Part shown: positions 1 to 5,851 of the stretch, one piece after another | How positions within the stretch are numbered: position 1 is the stretch's first letter | Layout of the letters: each line of letters opens with the position of its first letter | Origin: Methanosarcinales archaeon | Lineage (GTDB): Archaea; Halobacteriota; Syntropharchaeia; Alkanophagales; Methanospirareceae | DNA: 7,796 nucleotides | NCBI GenBank assembly: GCA_025464345.1 | Contig: JAODGP010000033.1 | Coordinates: forward strand, 1-7,796 | Direction: 5' to 3' | Notes under the pieces: model-generated | What the model was told of the DNA's origin: nothing | Seen by the model: the letters and a program-made list of their open reading frames with translations, nothing else | Databases searched by the model: none | Position numbers and translations under genes: made by a program

Positions 1-2
1 AC

Positions 3-71
3 TCGAAGGTGCGTGAGGCTTTTGAACACATAGTGAACAAGGTGCGTGAGTTCGTAGAGAAGCCGGCTTAA
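3..71 (+). CDS. C-terminal end of an unidentified protein (partial)
   Basis: An open frame enters from the left edge and ends at the TAA at 69-71, giving 22 residues with the helical, charged pattern SKVREAFEHIVNKVREFVEK followed by PA. The rest of the gene lies outside the window. The spaced hydrophobic positions suggest a terminal amphipathic helix. No family can be named from so short a tail. It is only loosely reminiscent of the 'KVREFVEKL'-type endings of PaREP1/HEPN-like archaeal proteins, which is a guess. It is followed 45 bp later by the radical SAM gene on the same strand, so the two could share a transcript. Confidence 0.45.
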   Translation, partial: SKVREAFEHIVNKVREFVEKPA

Positions 72-116
72 CAGCCTCATCAGTAACCCTTACATAGCAC
101 GGTATACAGATTATTT

Positions 117-1277
117 ATGTCTGCTGAACACATCAGGGAGTACGAAGAAGATAATGATAAGGTCTTCCTTATCAGAGGCTTTATTGAGGTACGTATCCCG
201 CTGAAATACTATCACAAACTCGCGAAGCGATATTCCACCGAATACATAATCTCGTTTGCCGAGCCTCGAATGGTTGTCAACCATATAACGAAGCGACAGC
301 TCGTATTTATAACACGCGAGTGCGGTATCCCTCTCTTGGGTCATCCCGCTTTTGGTATCATAGACCGCGGTACGAACCTCATACAGGTGAGACCCCTCAC
401 GGGTTGCAACCTGAACTGCATATTCTGCAGTGTTGATGAGGGTAGAATAAGCAGAACAAGAGCTACTGATTATATCGTTGAGCCAGGTTATCTCGCAGAT
501 AAGCTGAAAGAGGTGGCGAAGTTCAAGGGCGGTGGTGTTGAAGCGCACATAGACGGTCAGTGTGAGCCCTTGCTGTATCCCTATATGGAAGAGTTACTTG
601 AGCGGATGAGCAGGATAAAGGAGATCGAGGTTATCTCGATGCAGACAAACGGTATTCTGCTGAACGAAGCCCGTATAGAGATGCTGGAGGAATACGTTAC
701 CCGTATAAACCTATCCATAAATGCAATTGATGAAGCCATAGCGAGCATGCTCGCCGGTGCCAGGTATCCAATCAGGAGAGTACTGGCAAATGCGAAGCGT
801 GTCGTGGACAGTAATATGGACCTGCTGATAGCTCCGGTCTGGGTCCCCGGCTACAACGATAGAGAGATTGAGAAGATCATCCGGTTCGCACTTGAGATCG
901 GTGCGGGTAAGCGATATCCGCCCGTAGGCATCCAGAAGTATATCCCGTATCGTCATGGCAGAAAGCTGAAGAAATCCTTAACGTTCCGGGAGTTCTACAA
1001 TAAACTCGCCGAATGGGAGACCGAGTTCGGTGTGAAGCTCATCCTCCGCCCGGCTGATTTTGGTATGGAGAAACGGGCTCGCATACCATCACCTATCAGT
1101 AAAGGTGAGCGATTCAGGGCGCAATTAATCGCAGAAGGCAGAATGTTCGGTGAAAAGCTCGCCATTGTTCGCGATCGGGTCATCACGGTTCGTACAGATA
1201 GGAGGGTTGGTGAGTTCGCTAATTTTGAGATTGTGCGCACGCACGACGGTATTTTCCTCGCAGTGGAAGTTCAGTAG
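117..1277 (+). CDS. Archaeal radical SAM protein (COG2100-like) with C-terminal TRAM-like domain
   Basis: This is a 386-residue protein with the radical SAM cluster motif CX3CX2C at Cys97, Cys101 and Cys104 (TGCNLNCIFCSVDEG). These cysteines would bind a [4Fe-4S] cluster that cleaves S-adenosylmethionine to a 5'-deoxyadenosyl radical. Residues about 86-310 form the radical SAM barrel, including a GGG stretch at 138-140, the strand EVISMQTNG near 171-179 and INLSINA near 197-203. Residues about 325-386 (GERFRAQLI...IVRDRVITV...FEIVRTHDGIFLAVEV) are beta-rich and resemble a TRAM RNA-binding domain. This layout matches a conserved archaeal family with no substrate I can name with confidence; RNA or protein modification is an inference from the TRAM-like tail. 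The ATG at 117 is chosen because nothing better lies upstream. No Shine-Dalgarno is visible, but a weak TATA-like TTACATAG at 90-97 sits about 25 bp upstream, consistent with a leaderless mRNA. The gene looks intact. Confidence 0.88.
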   Translation: MSAEHIREYEEDNDKVFLIRGFIEVRIPLKYYHKLAKRYSTEYIISFAEPRMVVNHITKRQLVFITRECGIPLLGHPAFGIIDRGTNLIQVRPLTGCNLNCIFCSVDEGRISRTRATDYIVEPGYLADKLKEVAKFKGGGVEAHIDGQCEPLLYPYMEELLERMSRIKEIEVISMQTNGILLNEARIEMLEEYVTRINLSINAIDEAIASMLAGARYPIRRVLANAKRVVDSNMDLLIAPVWVPGYNDREIEKIIRFALEIGAGKRYPPVGIQKYIPYRHGRKLKKSLTFREFYNKLAEWETEFGVKLILRPADFGMEKRARIPSPISKGERFRAQLIAEGRMFGEKLAIVRDRVITVRTDRRVGEFANFEIVRTHDGIFLAVEVQ

Positions 1278-1284
1278 TTTCAAG

Positions 1285-1299
1285 CTTATCGCTGATAAG
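1285..1299 (+). repeat. Short inverted repeat just after the radical SAM gene
   Basis: CTTATC-GCT-GATAAG forms a perfect 6-bp stem with a 3-base loop, starting 8 bp after the radical SAM stop codon. It could act as a 3' mRNA hairpin. No T-run follows, so calling it a terminator would go beyond the sequence. Confidence 0.35.
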
Positions 1300-1369
1300 A
1301 AGCGACAGGTGTGATATCTTCCGCTTCGGCTATCTCTTCCGCACCGGGATGCACGAGATAGCCAAACAT
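1286..1369 (-). CDS. Possible 27-residue ORF or gene relic
   Basis: On the minus strand an ATG at 1369 is preceded by GGAG with 5 bases of spacing and opens 27 codons (MFGYLVHPGAEEIAEAED, then ITPVASYQR) ending in TAA at 1286. The frame stays open only seven codons further upstream (ATEGGEV) before a TAA. The composition is protein-like, so it may be a tiny gene or the surviving tail of a decayed minus-strand gene. It has no recognised family. It is convergent with the radical SAM gene and lies in the same scarred stretch as the broken PaREP1 gene. Confidence 0.2.
   Translation of the reverse strand: MFGYLVHPGAEEIAEAEDITPVASYQR
1328..1363. repeat. 9-bp inverted repeat with 18-base spacer
   Basis: GGCTATCTC at 1328-1336 is the exact reverse complement of GAGATAGCC at 1355-1363. 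The repeat lies upstream of the PaREP1 relic and inside the doubtful minus ORF. It could be an RNA hairpin, a protein-binding site or an insertion end remnant, and nothing visible decides between these. Confidence 0.3.
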
Positions 1370-1410
1370 GACTTCTCCGCCTTCAGTGGCTTACCATCAA
1401 ATAGTTAAAC

Positions 1411-1418
1411 GGAGGTGA
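1411..1418 (+). promoter_or_regulatory. Strong Shine-Dalgarno of the PaREP1-like gene
   Basis: GGAGGTGA is complementary to the 3' end of archaeal 16S rRNA and sits 5 bases before the ATG at 1424. It fixes that ATG as the original start even though its frame is now closed after 29 codons. Confidence 0.7.
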
Positions 1419-1423
1419 AGAAA

Positions 1424-1758
1424 ATGCAAACGCGCACCAATCTCCTGGAGACCTTATTGCAATTGCTTGTAAAAACAGGTCTACACCTATCAAAGCTGTT
1501 GAGAAACTCTTGAGTAAAGGTGACCTTGTTCAGGCATCTGAGAAGTTATGGGGTGCTGCTGCGTTAGCGGTCAAGACGGTTGCTGCGAAGAGGGGTTTAA
1601 AGCTGGAGAAGCACGGAAGCCTATGGGATTTCGTGAATACACTTGTGAAAACAGGCGCAGATAAAGATATTGTCACATATTTTGGTGTCCATTCCCGGTG
1701 GATTAAGCTCGTCTTCCGGGCGTGGGAAGCACTCGTGCGTCCTCATTACAGGTGGTAG
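1424..1758 (+). pseudogene. PaREP1-family protein, frameshifted and 3'-truncated
   Basis: The ATG at 1424, behind a near-perfect ribosome-binding site, reads MQTRTNLLET and then stops after 29 codons. The +1-shifted frame carries LIAIACKNRSTPIKAVEKLL and continues as SKGDLVQASEKLWGAAALAV, then LEKHGSLWDFVNTL. This second part is the signature core of the PaREP1 family, a helical HEPN-like archaeal family first seen as repeats in Pyrobaculum. One missing base near 1450-1456 would join the two parts into a single ORF. The family likeness ends near 1690 at TYFGV, where a conserved His/Asn-Phe-Tyr-Glu region would normally follow. What remains to the stop at 1758 does not look like the family, and a transposase relic begins there. 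A TTG at 1510 could start an 82-residue product, but the upstream match argues for a broken gene. The family's biochemical role is unknown. Confidence 0.6.
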
Positions 1759-1975
1759 CAGACGCTTTCTTTGCAAATGCCAGCTTCATCAATCTCCTGA
1801 AGGGAATCGATGTGATCTCCCGTCTGCGCAAGGACGCTGTTGGCGGGATGACCATCCAGAATATTCCGGCAGCCCGCGAAAAAAGGAAGATTTGGAAGCT
1901 GGCAGAACTTCTGAAAGCCTTCAAACCCGAGTTCGTTACTGTCCACATCTACGGAAAAGAACTGATTTTATCGAA
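1707..1975 (+). pseudogene. DDE transposase relic, internal fragment (IS4/IS701-like)
   Basis: The frame opening after the stop at 1704-1706 encodes VVADAFFANASF, then IDVISRLRKDAVG and WKLAELLKAF...VTVHIYGKELIL. A '[VL]ADAYFA... V[IV].RLR.DA' block followed by a Lys-rich 'KKWKLA.LL' stretch and 'V.VYGK' is typical of the middle of DDE transposases of the IS4/IS701 type. The Asp of the VADAFFAN block would be a catalytic-triad Asp. Neither the N-terminal part nor the last catalytic Glu region is visible, and no terminal inverted repeats can be assigned, so this is a dead fragment of an insertion sequence. The frame stays open to 2465, but after about 1975 it is only the antisense of minus-strand genes. 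Its left edge abuts the truncated PaREP1 gene and its right edge reaches into the minus-strand miniprotein. Confidence 0.55.
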
Positions 1976-2074
1976 TAAGAGTGCGATTACCGAGCCCAGC
2001 ATTATCAGTGCCAGTACAGTACCTATAAGCATCCGCTTCCATTTATCCTCACGCTTCTTGCTCCTTATAGCCAT
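1949..2074 (-). CDS. 41-residue single-pass membrane miniprotein (possibly truncated gene)
   Basis: On the minus strand an ATG at 2074 opens MAIRSKKREDKWKRMLIGTV, then LALIMLGSVIALLF, and ends with DKISSFP and TAG at 1949. The N-terminus is strongly basic (residues 4-14) and is followed by one hydrophobic segment at about 15-34, predicting a membrane anchor with a cytoplasmic N-terminus. A GGTGAT Shine-Dalgarno (2083-2078) lies 3 bases before the ATG. The start is 18 bp after the stop of the unknown gene at 2093-2863, so the two look co-transcribed. The last seven or so codons lie on DNA that reads as transposase on the other strand. This suggests the original gene was a longer membrane-anchored protein cut off by an insertion, leaving only the anchor. 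It could also be a genuine small protein. No family is recognised. Confidence 0.5.
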   Translation of the reverse strand: MAIRSKKREDKWKRMLIGTVLALIMLGSVIALLFDKISSFP

Positions 2075-2092
2075 ATTATCACCCTTTACATT

Positions 2093-2863
2093 TCAGAAAT
2101 CACACAGGTTCATCTTCTTCATCCATACGCTTACGGCTCTGCGCGCTCTCTCAGGACTGGCGAAATTCGCCTCTATATCTTCATCCGGTGCAATCCCTAT
2201 AAAAGGGTCTAATGTTCCTTTCTCTGCATCCACCACCCATATCATCGTCTCGCCCACATCATACTCGCGGAAGAACGATATGAAAGGCGCGGGCGTCCTC
2301 TCCGTCGGCACCACTATCGCATCAATCGAAGCGGTTGTCATACGTGGTACGAACTTAATCGAAGACAGTACTGCGATACGCATGTGCCTCTCGCTGCCCT
2401 TAATTGCAAATAGTTCTATGTACCTGTACCCTGAGAGGAGTGAACTCTTCACATCCTGTATCTGATAGCCCGCTCTATTCATGAAATCAATAACCGCATC
2501 TTTCAGCTTAGTCACAGGGTTCTTTATCGCCGACCAGCGCAGAAACGCCTCTTCCAGCTCCGCACTCATATATCTGTGTGTGGGCAGGCAGTAGAATATC
2601 TCGCCCTGATAGTTTATCTTCGTCTGCATATCGGGAGAGAACAGCGAGATCTTATCATCACGTGTTGTTATGCTCCTGAAGATCAGTTCTTCCAGGTCGC
2701 CACCCAGGCACTTCTCCAGATACGCTCTATCATCCGCGCTGAGCGATTTCAGTACTCCCCCGATCAGCCATCTGAGTTCGCCCTCCGAGACCACCCTGTA
2801 TTTAGCCGCATAATCGCCGAGCCTGATGAAAACAGGTAATAATATATCCTTCCTCGCATGCAT
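2093..2863 (-). CDS. Conserved-looking hypothetical protein, 256 aa, function unknown
   Basis: An intact 256-codon frame runs from ATG at 2863 to TGA at 2093. I do not recognise the family. It has no signal peptide or membrane segment, so it should be cytoplasmic. Residues about 1-65 and 95-132 look helical (ELRWLIGGVLKSLSADDRAY; LEEAFLRWSAIKNP). Residues about 133-215 alternate short strands (YRYIELFAIKG, RHMRIAVLSSIKF, SIDAIVVP, GETMIWVVDAEKG), suggesting an alpha/beta or nuclease-like core; no catalytic motif can be assigned. The C-terminus returns to helix (SPERARRAVSVWMKK). There are three cysteines (52, 92, 254) with no metal-binding spacing. The start has no Shine-Dalgarno, and a TATA-like AGTTTATG about 26 bp upstream suggests a leaderless mRNA. 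The gene is divergent from the ribosomal operon and leads a probable two-gene unit with the membrane miniprotein. Confidence 0.8.
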   Translation of the reverse strand: MHARKDILLPVFIRLGDYAAKYRVVSEGELRWLIGGVLKSLSADDRAYLEKCLGGDLEELIFRSITTRDDKISLFSPDMQTKINYQGEIFYCLPTHRYMSAELEEAFLRWSAIKNPVTKLKDAVIDFMNRAGYQIQDVKSSLLSGYRYIELFAIKGSERHMRIAVLSSIKFVPRMTTASIDAIVVPTERTPAPFISFFREYDVGETMIWVVDAEKGTLDPFIGIAPDEDIEANFASPERARRAVSVWMKKMNLCDF

Positions 2864-2899
2864 CTTTATTTATAAAGAATGTTTCCATAAACTAATTAT
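2864..2899. promoter_or_regulatory. 36-bp divergent promoter region between the unknown gene and rpl39e
   Basis: On the plus strand TTTATAAA (2869-2876) is centred about 27 bp before the rpl39e ATG, the correct distance for an archaeal TATA box driving a leaderless or near-leaderless mRNA. On the minus strand AGTTTATG (2893-2886) is centred about 26 bp before the ATG at 2863. The two boxes are interleaved, so the promoters may compete for the transcription machinery. The plus box is the closer match to consensus. Confidence 0.6.
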
Positions 2900-3058
2900 A
2901 TGGCGATAGGTAAGAACACAGTGGGCAGAAAGATCCGGCTCTGTAAGGCGAGCAGGCAGAACAGGCGTGTACCTGCATGGATAATGGTAAAAACGAACAG
3001 GAAAGTGACGACACATCCGAAACGAAGACACTGGAGACGGACTAAACTGAAAGTCTGA
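2900..3058 (+). CDS. rpl39e: 50S ribosomal protein L39e
   Basis: A 52-residue, extremely basic protein (MAIGKNTVGRKIRLCKASRQ ... PAWIMVKTNRKV ... KRRHWRRTKLKV) matches L39e over its full length; the usual size is about 51 residues. L39e is an archaeal/eukaryotic large-subunit protein lining the peptide exit tunnel, where it stands in for part of bacterial L23. The conserved P-A-W-I-M and RRHWRRTKLKV blocks are all present. The gene has no Shine-Dalgarno and lies about 27 bp from a TATA box, so it is probably leaderless and the first gene of the operon. Its TGA overlaps the ribosome-binding site of rpl31e, whose start is 11 bp downstream. Confidence 0.97.
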   Translation: MAIGKNTVGRKIRLCKASRQNRRVPAWIMVKTNRKVTTHPKRRHWRRTKLKV

Positions 3059-3064
3059 GGTGAT
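3057..3064 (+). promoter_or_regulatory. Shine-Dalgarno of rpl31e
   Basis: GAGGTGAT overlaps the rpl39e stop codon and lies 5 bases before the rpl31e ATG at 3070. It selects that ATG over two out-of-frame ATGs at 3063 and 3066 and suggests translational coupling with rpl39e. Confidence 0.7.
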
Positions 3065-3069
3065 GATGT

Positions 3070-3327
3070 ATGGAAGAGCAGGGTGAGTATATTTATACGA
3101 TACCGCTACGGGACGTGAAGAAGGCGCCGAGGTGGAAGAGGAGCAATCGTGCGATAGCTCTGATAAGGGATTTCCTGCGGCGGCACACAAAAGCCAATTA
3201 CGTCGTCATTGGTAATTCATTAAACGAGAAGATATGGTCACGGGGTGCCCAGAAGCCACCTTCTCGTGTGCGTGTGCGTGTGATGCGTGAGGACGAAGAG
3301 ACGGTTAGAGCCGAGCTTGTGGAATGA
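3070..3327 (+). CDS. rpl31e: 50S ribosomal protein L31e
   Basis: An 85-residue protein with the L31e hallmarks: YTIPLRDVKKAPRWKRSNRA near residues 9-28, the helix IALIRDFLRRHTKA, and LNEKIWSRGAQKPPSRVRVR near 51-70. The length matches archaeal L31e. L31e sits on the large subunit near the exit-tunnel opening and is restricted to archaea and eukaryotes. The gene lies between rpl39e and the aIF6 gene, a widely conserved archaeal order. Its stop overlaps the next start in an ATGA arrangement, so aIF6 translation is probably coupled. Confidence 0.97.
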   Translation: MEEQGEYIYTIPLRDVKKAPRWKRSNRAIALIRDFLRRHTKANYVVIGNSLNEKIWSRGAQKPPSRVRVRVMREDEETVRAELVE

Positions 3328-4016
3328 ACGAACTGCAAAGGACCTTCACTGTGGATGATAGTCCTTACATAGGCATCTTCGCAACCTCTACGGAATCCCT
3401 GCTGCTCCTGCCCGCACATGTGCCTGACCGGCAGGTGGTGGAGCTGGAGCATGCGCTGAAGGTCCGGGCTATAAAGACTTATATCGCTGAGATGCCAGTT
3501 GTTGGCTGTCTGGCAGCAGGGAACTCAAAGGGTTTCGTCGTATCACAATACGCACTGGAATCTGAGATAGAGCATATAAAGAACTCGGCATTTGAGTATG
3601 GGCTGGATTGCGAGGTATCTCGCCTGCCCGATAGCGAGAAGATAACGGCAGCGGGCAATGTTATACTCGCGAATGACGATGTCGCACTTGTACACCCCGG
3701 ACTCACCGATGACGCGGTGGATGTGATAAGGGATACCCTGGCTGTTGAGGTCTACCGTGGCAGGATAGCAGGTTTAAAGACCGTTGGGATGGCTGCGGTG
3801 GTGACGAACCGCGGTGTGCTCGCGCATAAAAATGCCTCGCATTCTGAACTGGAATTCCTGGAGGAGATATTCCGGCTGCCAGTAGAGATAGGCAGTGTCA
3901 ATTTCGGTATGCCTCTTATAGGCGCTGCATTGCTCGCAAACACCAGGGGCTATGCCGCAGGCGCCGGCACAACCGGTGTGGAACTGGGCAGGATAGAAGA
4001 AGCTCTTGGATTTTAA
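3324..4016 (+). CDS. eif6: Translation initiation / ribosome anti-association factor aIF6
   Basis: A 230-residue protein near the usual aIF6 length of about 220, with the repeated pentein-fold pattern: SPYIGIFATSTESLLLLP at the N-terminus, ALKVRAIKTYIAEMPVVGCLAAGNSKGFVVS, GNVILANDDVALVHPGL, AVVTNRGVLAHKNAS, and the terminal IGAALLANTRGYAAGAGTTG then VELGRIEEALGF. aIF6 binds the 50S face used for subunit joining and keeps free 50S from associating with 30S. The start ATG overlaps the rpl31e stop (ATGA), so no separate Shine-Dalgarno is needed. The gene ends the plus-strand operon. Instead of the L18a/LX, prefoldin and ftsY genes often seen next in archaea, the next gene is a convergent histidine kinase 9 bp away. 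Confidence 0.97.
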   Translation: MNELQRTFTVDDSPYIGIFATSTESLLLLPAHVPDRQVVELEHALKVRAIKTYIAEMPVVGCLAAGNSKGFVVSQYALESEIEHIKNSAFEYGLDCEVSRLPDSEKITAAGNVILANDDVALVHPGLTDDAVDVIRDTLAVEVYRGRIAGLKTVGMAAVVTNRGVLAHKNASHSELEFLEEIFRLPVEIGSVNFGMPLIGAALLANTRGYAAGAGTTGVELGRIEEALGF

Positions 4017-4025
4017 GGGAGCATT

Positions 4026-5819
4026 TCAAAACACAACCGGCAGCGTAAAGCAGACGGTGCATCCCTTGCCGGGCTCTGATTCTATCCATACCCTGCCGTT
4101 ATGCACCTCGATTATTCGTTTCACGATGGCGAGTCCGGCACCCGTTCCCTTGCTACCGCTGTCCACCTTGTAAAACAGCTGGAAGACCTTATCATGCTGG
4201 CTCTTGTCTATTCCTATTCCATTATCACGCACATAAAACACCGTATCCTCGCCATCCATCCGGTAACCAATCTCTATCTTCGGGTGTGGATTGTCGCCCA
4301 TGTAATTCATGCTGTTCTCAATCAGGTTCACCAGTACCTCAATTATCCTCATCCGGTCTACGTGAACGGTGGGGAATGCGTCAGCCACCGATACCCCAAC
4401 CCCGCTCGATTTTAGCTTTGCTGAAGTCTCCTCTAAAGCTTCCTGAACGAGTTCGCCAAACGGCACGTCTTCCGATGGGTTCGCCACACGACCGATACGG
4501 GATAATTTCAGCGTTTCACTCAACAGGCGGTCCATCTTCGTAGTGCCTTTTTCTATATATTTAATGTCTTTCTCTACCCGCTCTATTTCACCATGTTCTA
4601 TATCTTTTCTTAACATACCGGCAAAACCCTGGATGGTGACAAGCGGCGACCTCAGGTCGTGCGAGACCGTATAGATGAACCGCTCCATCTCCGCGTTCTT
4701 CGCTTCGAGTTCTCTGAGTATGTTTTCACGCTCCTCCTCCGCGCGCTTCCGCTCCGTTATATTCGTGCCAACACAAACAATCTCTTTCGATTTACCGTTT
4801 TCTCCCATTATCGGTGAAATAGAGAGTATCACCGGTATCTCTCTTCCGTCACGTGTTGAGAAAGTTGACTCAAAACGCATACTTCCGCCACCGTTTACCC
4901 ACGTCTTCAACTTCTCTCTTGCATCCTCCTGATTCAGAATTTTATCAACGGGCTTGCCTATCACTTCTTCTTCACTATACCCCAGGAGTTCAAAAGCTGC
5001 TTTGTTCGCCCTCTTTACCTCACCACGCGGATCAACCACGATCAGTGTTTCACCCATCGTGTTTACTATGTTCTCGATGTACTCCTTCGCCGTCTTCTCC
5101 TTCTCCAGGCTGATGAGTCTCTTGAGCTGCTGAGCCATTGAATTAAATGCATTTCCCAGCTCTTCTATCTCATCTCCTGTCTTTATCTCCACCTGCGTGT
5201 CGAAATCACCCCGTGATATCGATTTTGTCTCCTCTAACAGCTGCGTTATGGGTTCGGTAAATCTCCTGGCGAGGAGGAAAGAAAGGATACAGGCAAAAGT
5301 GATAATCAAGAAGAAAGAGCCGAGACTGGTAAGAATCATTCTATTTACTGCTTCATTAACTGATTTTAATGAGATCCCGGTGCATAGTTTCCACGGCTCC
5401 TCTGATTCTCCCACATGAAAAGGCTGAACCACGATCTTTATTTTCTCGCCCCTGAAGACATAATCCTCCACGACCGGCTCATCTGATCCGAGCGGCACAC
5501 CCTCTACCCTTTTACCATTCATATCCGGGTCATCAGCCAGGTGAATTATCCCATCGGGTTTGACGACCCAGCAGAACAGGACGTTCTCAGAATTATTGAT
5601 CTCCTGGAGTAATGGTTTCATATAAATTCCTGCTTCTATACTCTTCGCAGCCACGAAAGAAAGCTGCTTGTTGTCTTCTATCAAATTCTTTTCCATCTTC
5701 TTCTTTTGCTCGTTCAGAGCCACGCCCAGAATGATCGCACCTGATACAACCGACAGGAGAATCATCATCATGGTAAGTCTAACCAGTATCTTTTTCCTGC
5801 CCGGTCTCTTACCTGCCAT
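4026..5819 (-). CDS. Membrane sensor histidine kinase (Cache-like sensor, HAMP, PAS, HisKA, HATPase)
   Basis: A 597-residue, apparently intact kinase. TM1 lies at about residues 13-34. An extracytoplasmic domain spans about 36-160, with single-Cache character (ENVLFCWVVKPDGIIHLADD; WKLCTGISLKSVNEAV). TM2 is about 162-184, then HAMP about 185-237 (FTEPITQLLEETKSISRGDF), and PAS with PAC about 245-357 (NTMGETLIVVDPRGEVKRAN; GTNITERKRAEEE). HisKA carries the phospho-acceptor His387 in VSHDLRSPL. The HATPase_c domain has an N box with Asn498 and Asn502, a G1 box DNGIGID (532-538), and a G2-type GTGAGLAI (558-565). It should sense a small ligand outside the membrane and autophosphorylate on His387. 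No response regulator is encoded here, so its partner lies elsewhere, as is common for archaeal kinases. It begins 41 bp after the CARDB/DUF3344 gene on the same strand. No clear TATA box lies in that gap, which favours co-transcription, though a U-tract there could reduce it. The start has a weak purine-rich leader (GAAGGAA). Confidence 0.95.
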   Translation of the reverse strand: MAGKRPGRKKILVRLTMMMILLSVVSGAIILGVALNEQKKKMEKNLIEDNKQLSFVAAKSIEAGIYMKPLLQEINNSENVLFCWVVKPDGIIHLADDPDMNGKRVEGVPLGSDEPVVEDYVFRGEKIKIVVQPFHVGESEEPWKLCTGISLKSVNEAVNRMILTSLGSFFLIITFACILSFLLARRFTEPITQLLEETKSISRGDFDTQVEIKTGDEIEELGNAFNSMAQQLKRLISLEKEKTAKEYIENIVNTMGETLIVVDPRGEVKRANKAAFELLGYSEEEVIGKPVDKILNQEDAREKLKTWVNGGGSMRFESTFSTRDGREIPVILSISPIMGENGKSKEIVCVGTNITERKRAEEERENILRELEAKNAEMERFIYTVSHDLRSPLVTIQGFAGMLRKDIEHGEIERVEKDIKYIEKGTTKMDRLLSETLKLSRIGRVANPSEDVPFGELVQEALEETSAKLKSSGVGVSVADAFPTVHVDRMRIIEVLVNLIENSMNYMGDNPHPKIEIGYRMDGEDTVFYVRDNGIGIDKSQHDKVFQLFYKVDSGSKGTGAGLAIVKRIIEVHNGRVWIESEPGKGCTVCFTLPVVF

Positions 5820-5851
5820 TTCCTTCTTTCTCTTTCTGCGAAGCTTTTTCT

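Noticed and set aside
1670..1978. 102-codon plus-strand frame overlapping the PaREP1 and transposase relics.
   Set aside because: Low-complexity Ser/Arg/Gly/Cys content with no recognisable motif; the recognisable protein segments lie in the other two frames.
1278..2074. Possible toxin-antitoxin or defence island.
   Set aside because: PaREP1 proteins have a HEPN-like fold, but the gene is broken and no partner antitoxin, nucleotidyltransferase or nuclease motif is present.
1976..2465. Continuation of the transposase frame on the plus strand (rich in Ser, Ile, Leu).
   Set aside because: It is antisense to the miniprotein and the 256-aa gene, has no family pattern, and stays open only by chance.
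4101..5418. Several plus-strand frames of 73-104 codons within the kinase gene.
   Set aside because: All are antisense to an intact kinase with complete HisKA and HATPase motifs, and none has a ribosome-binding site or a family match.
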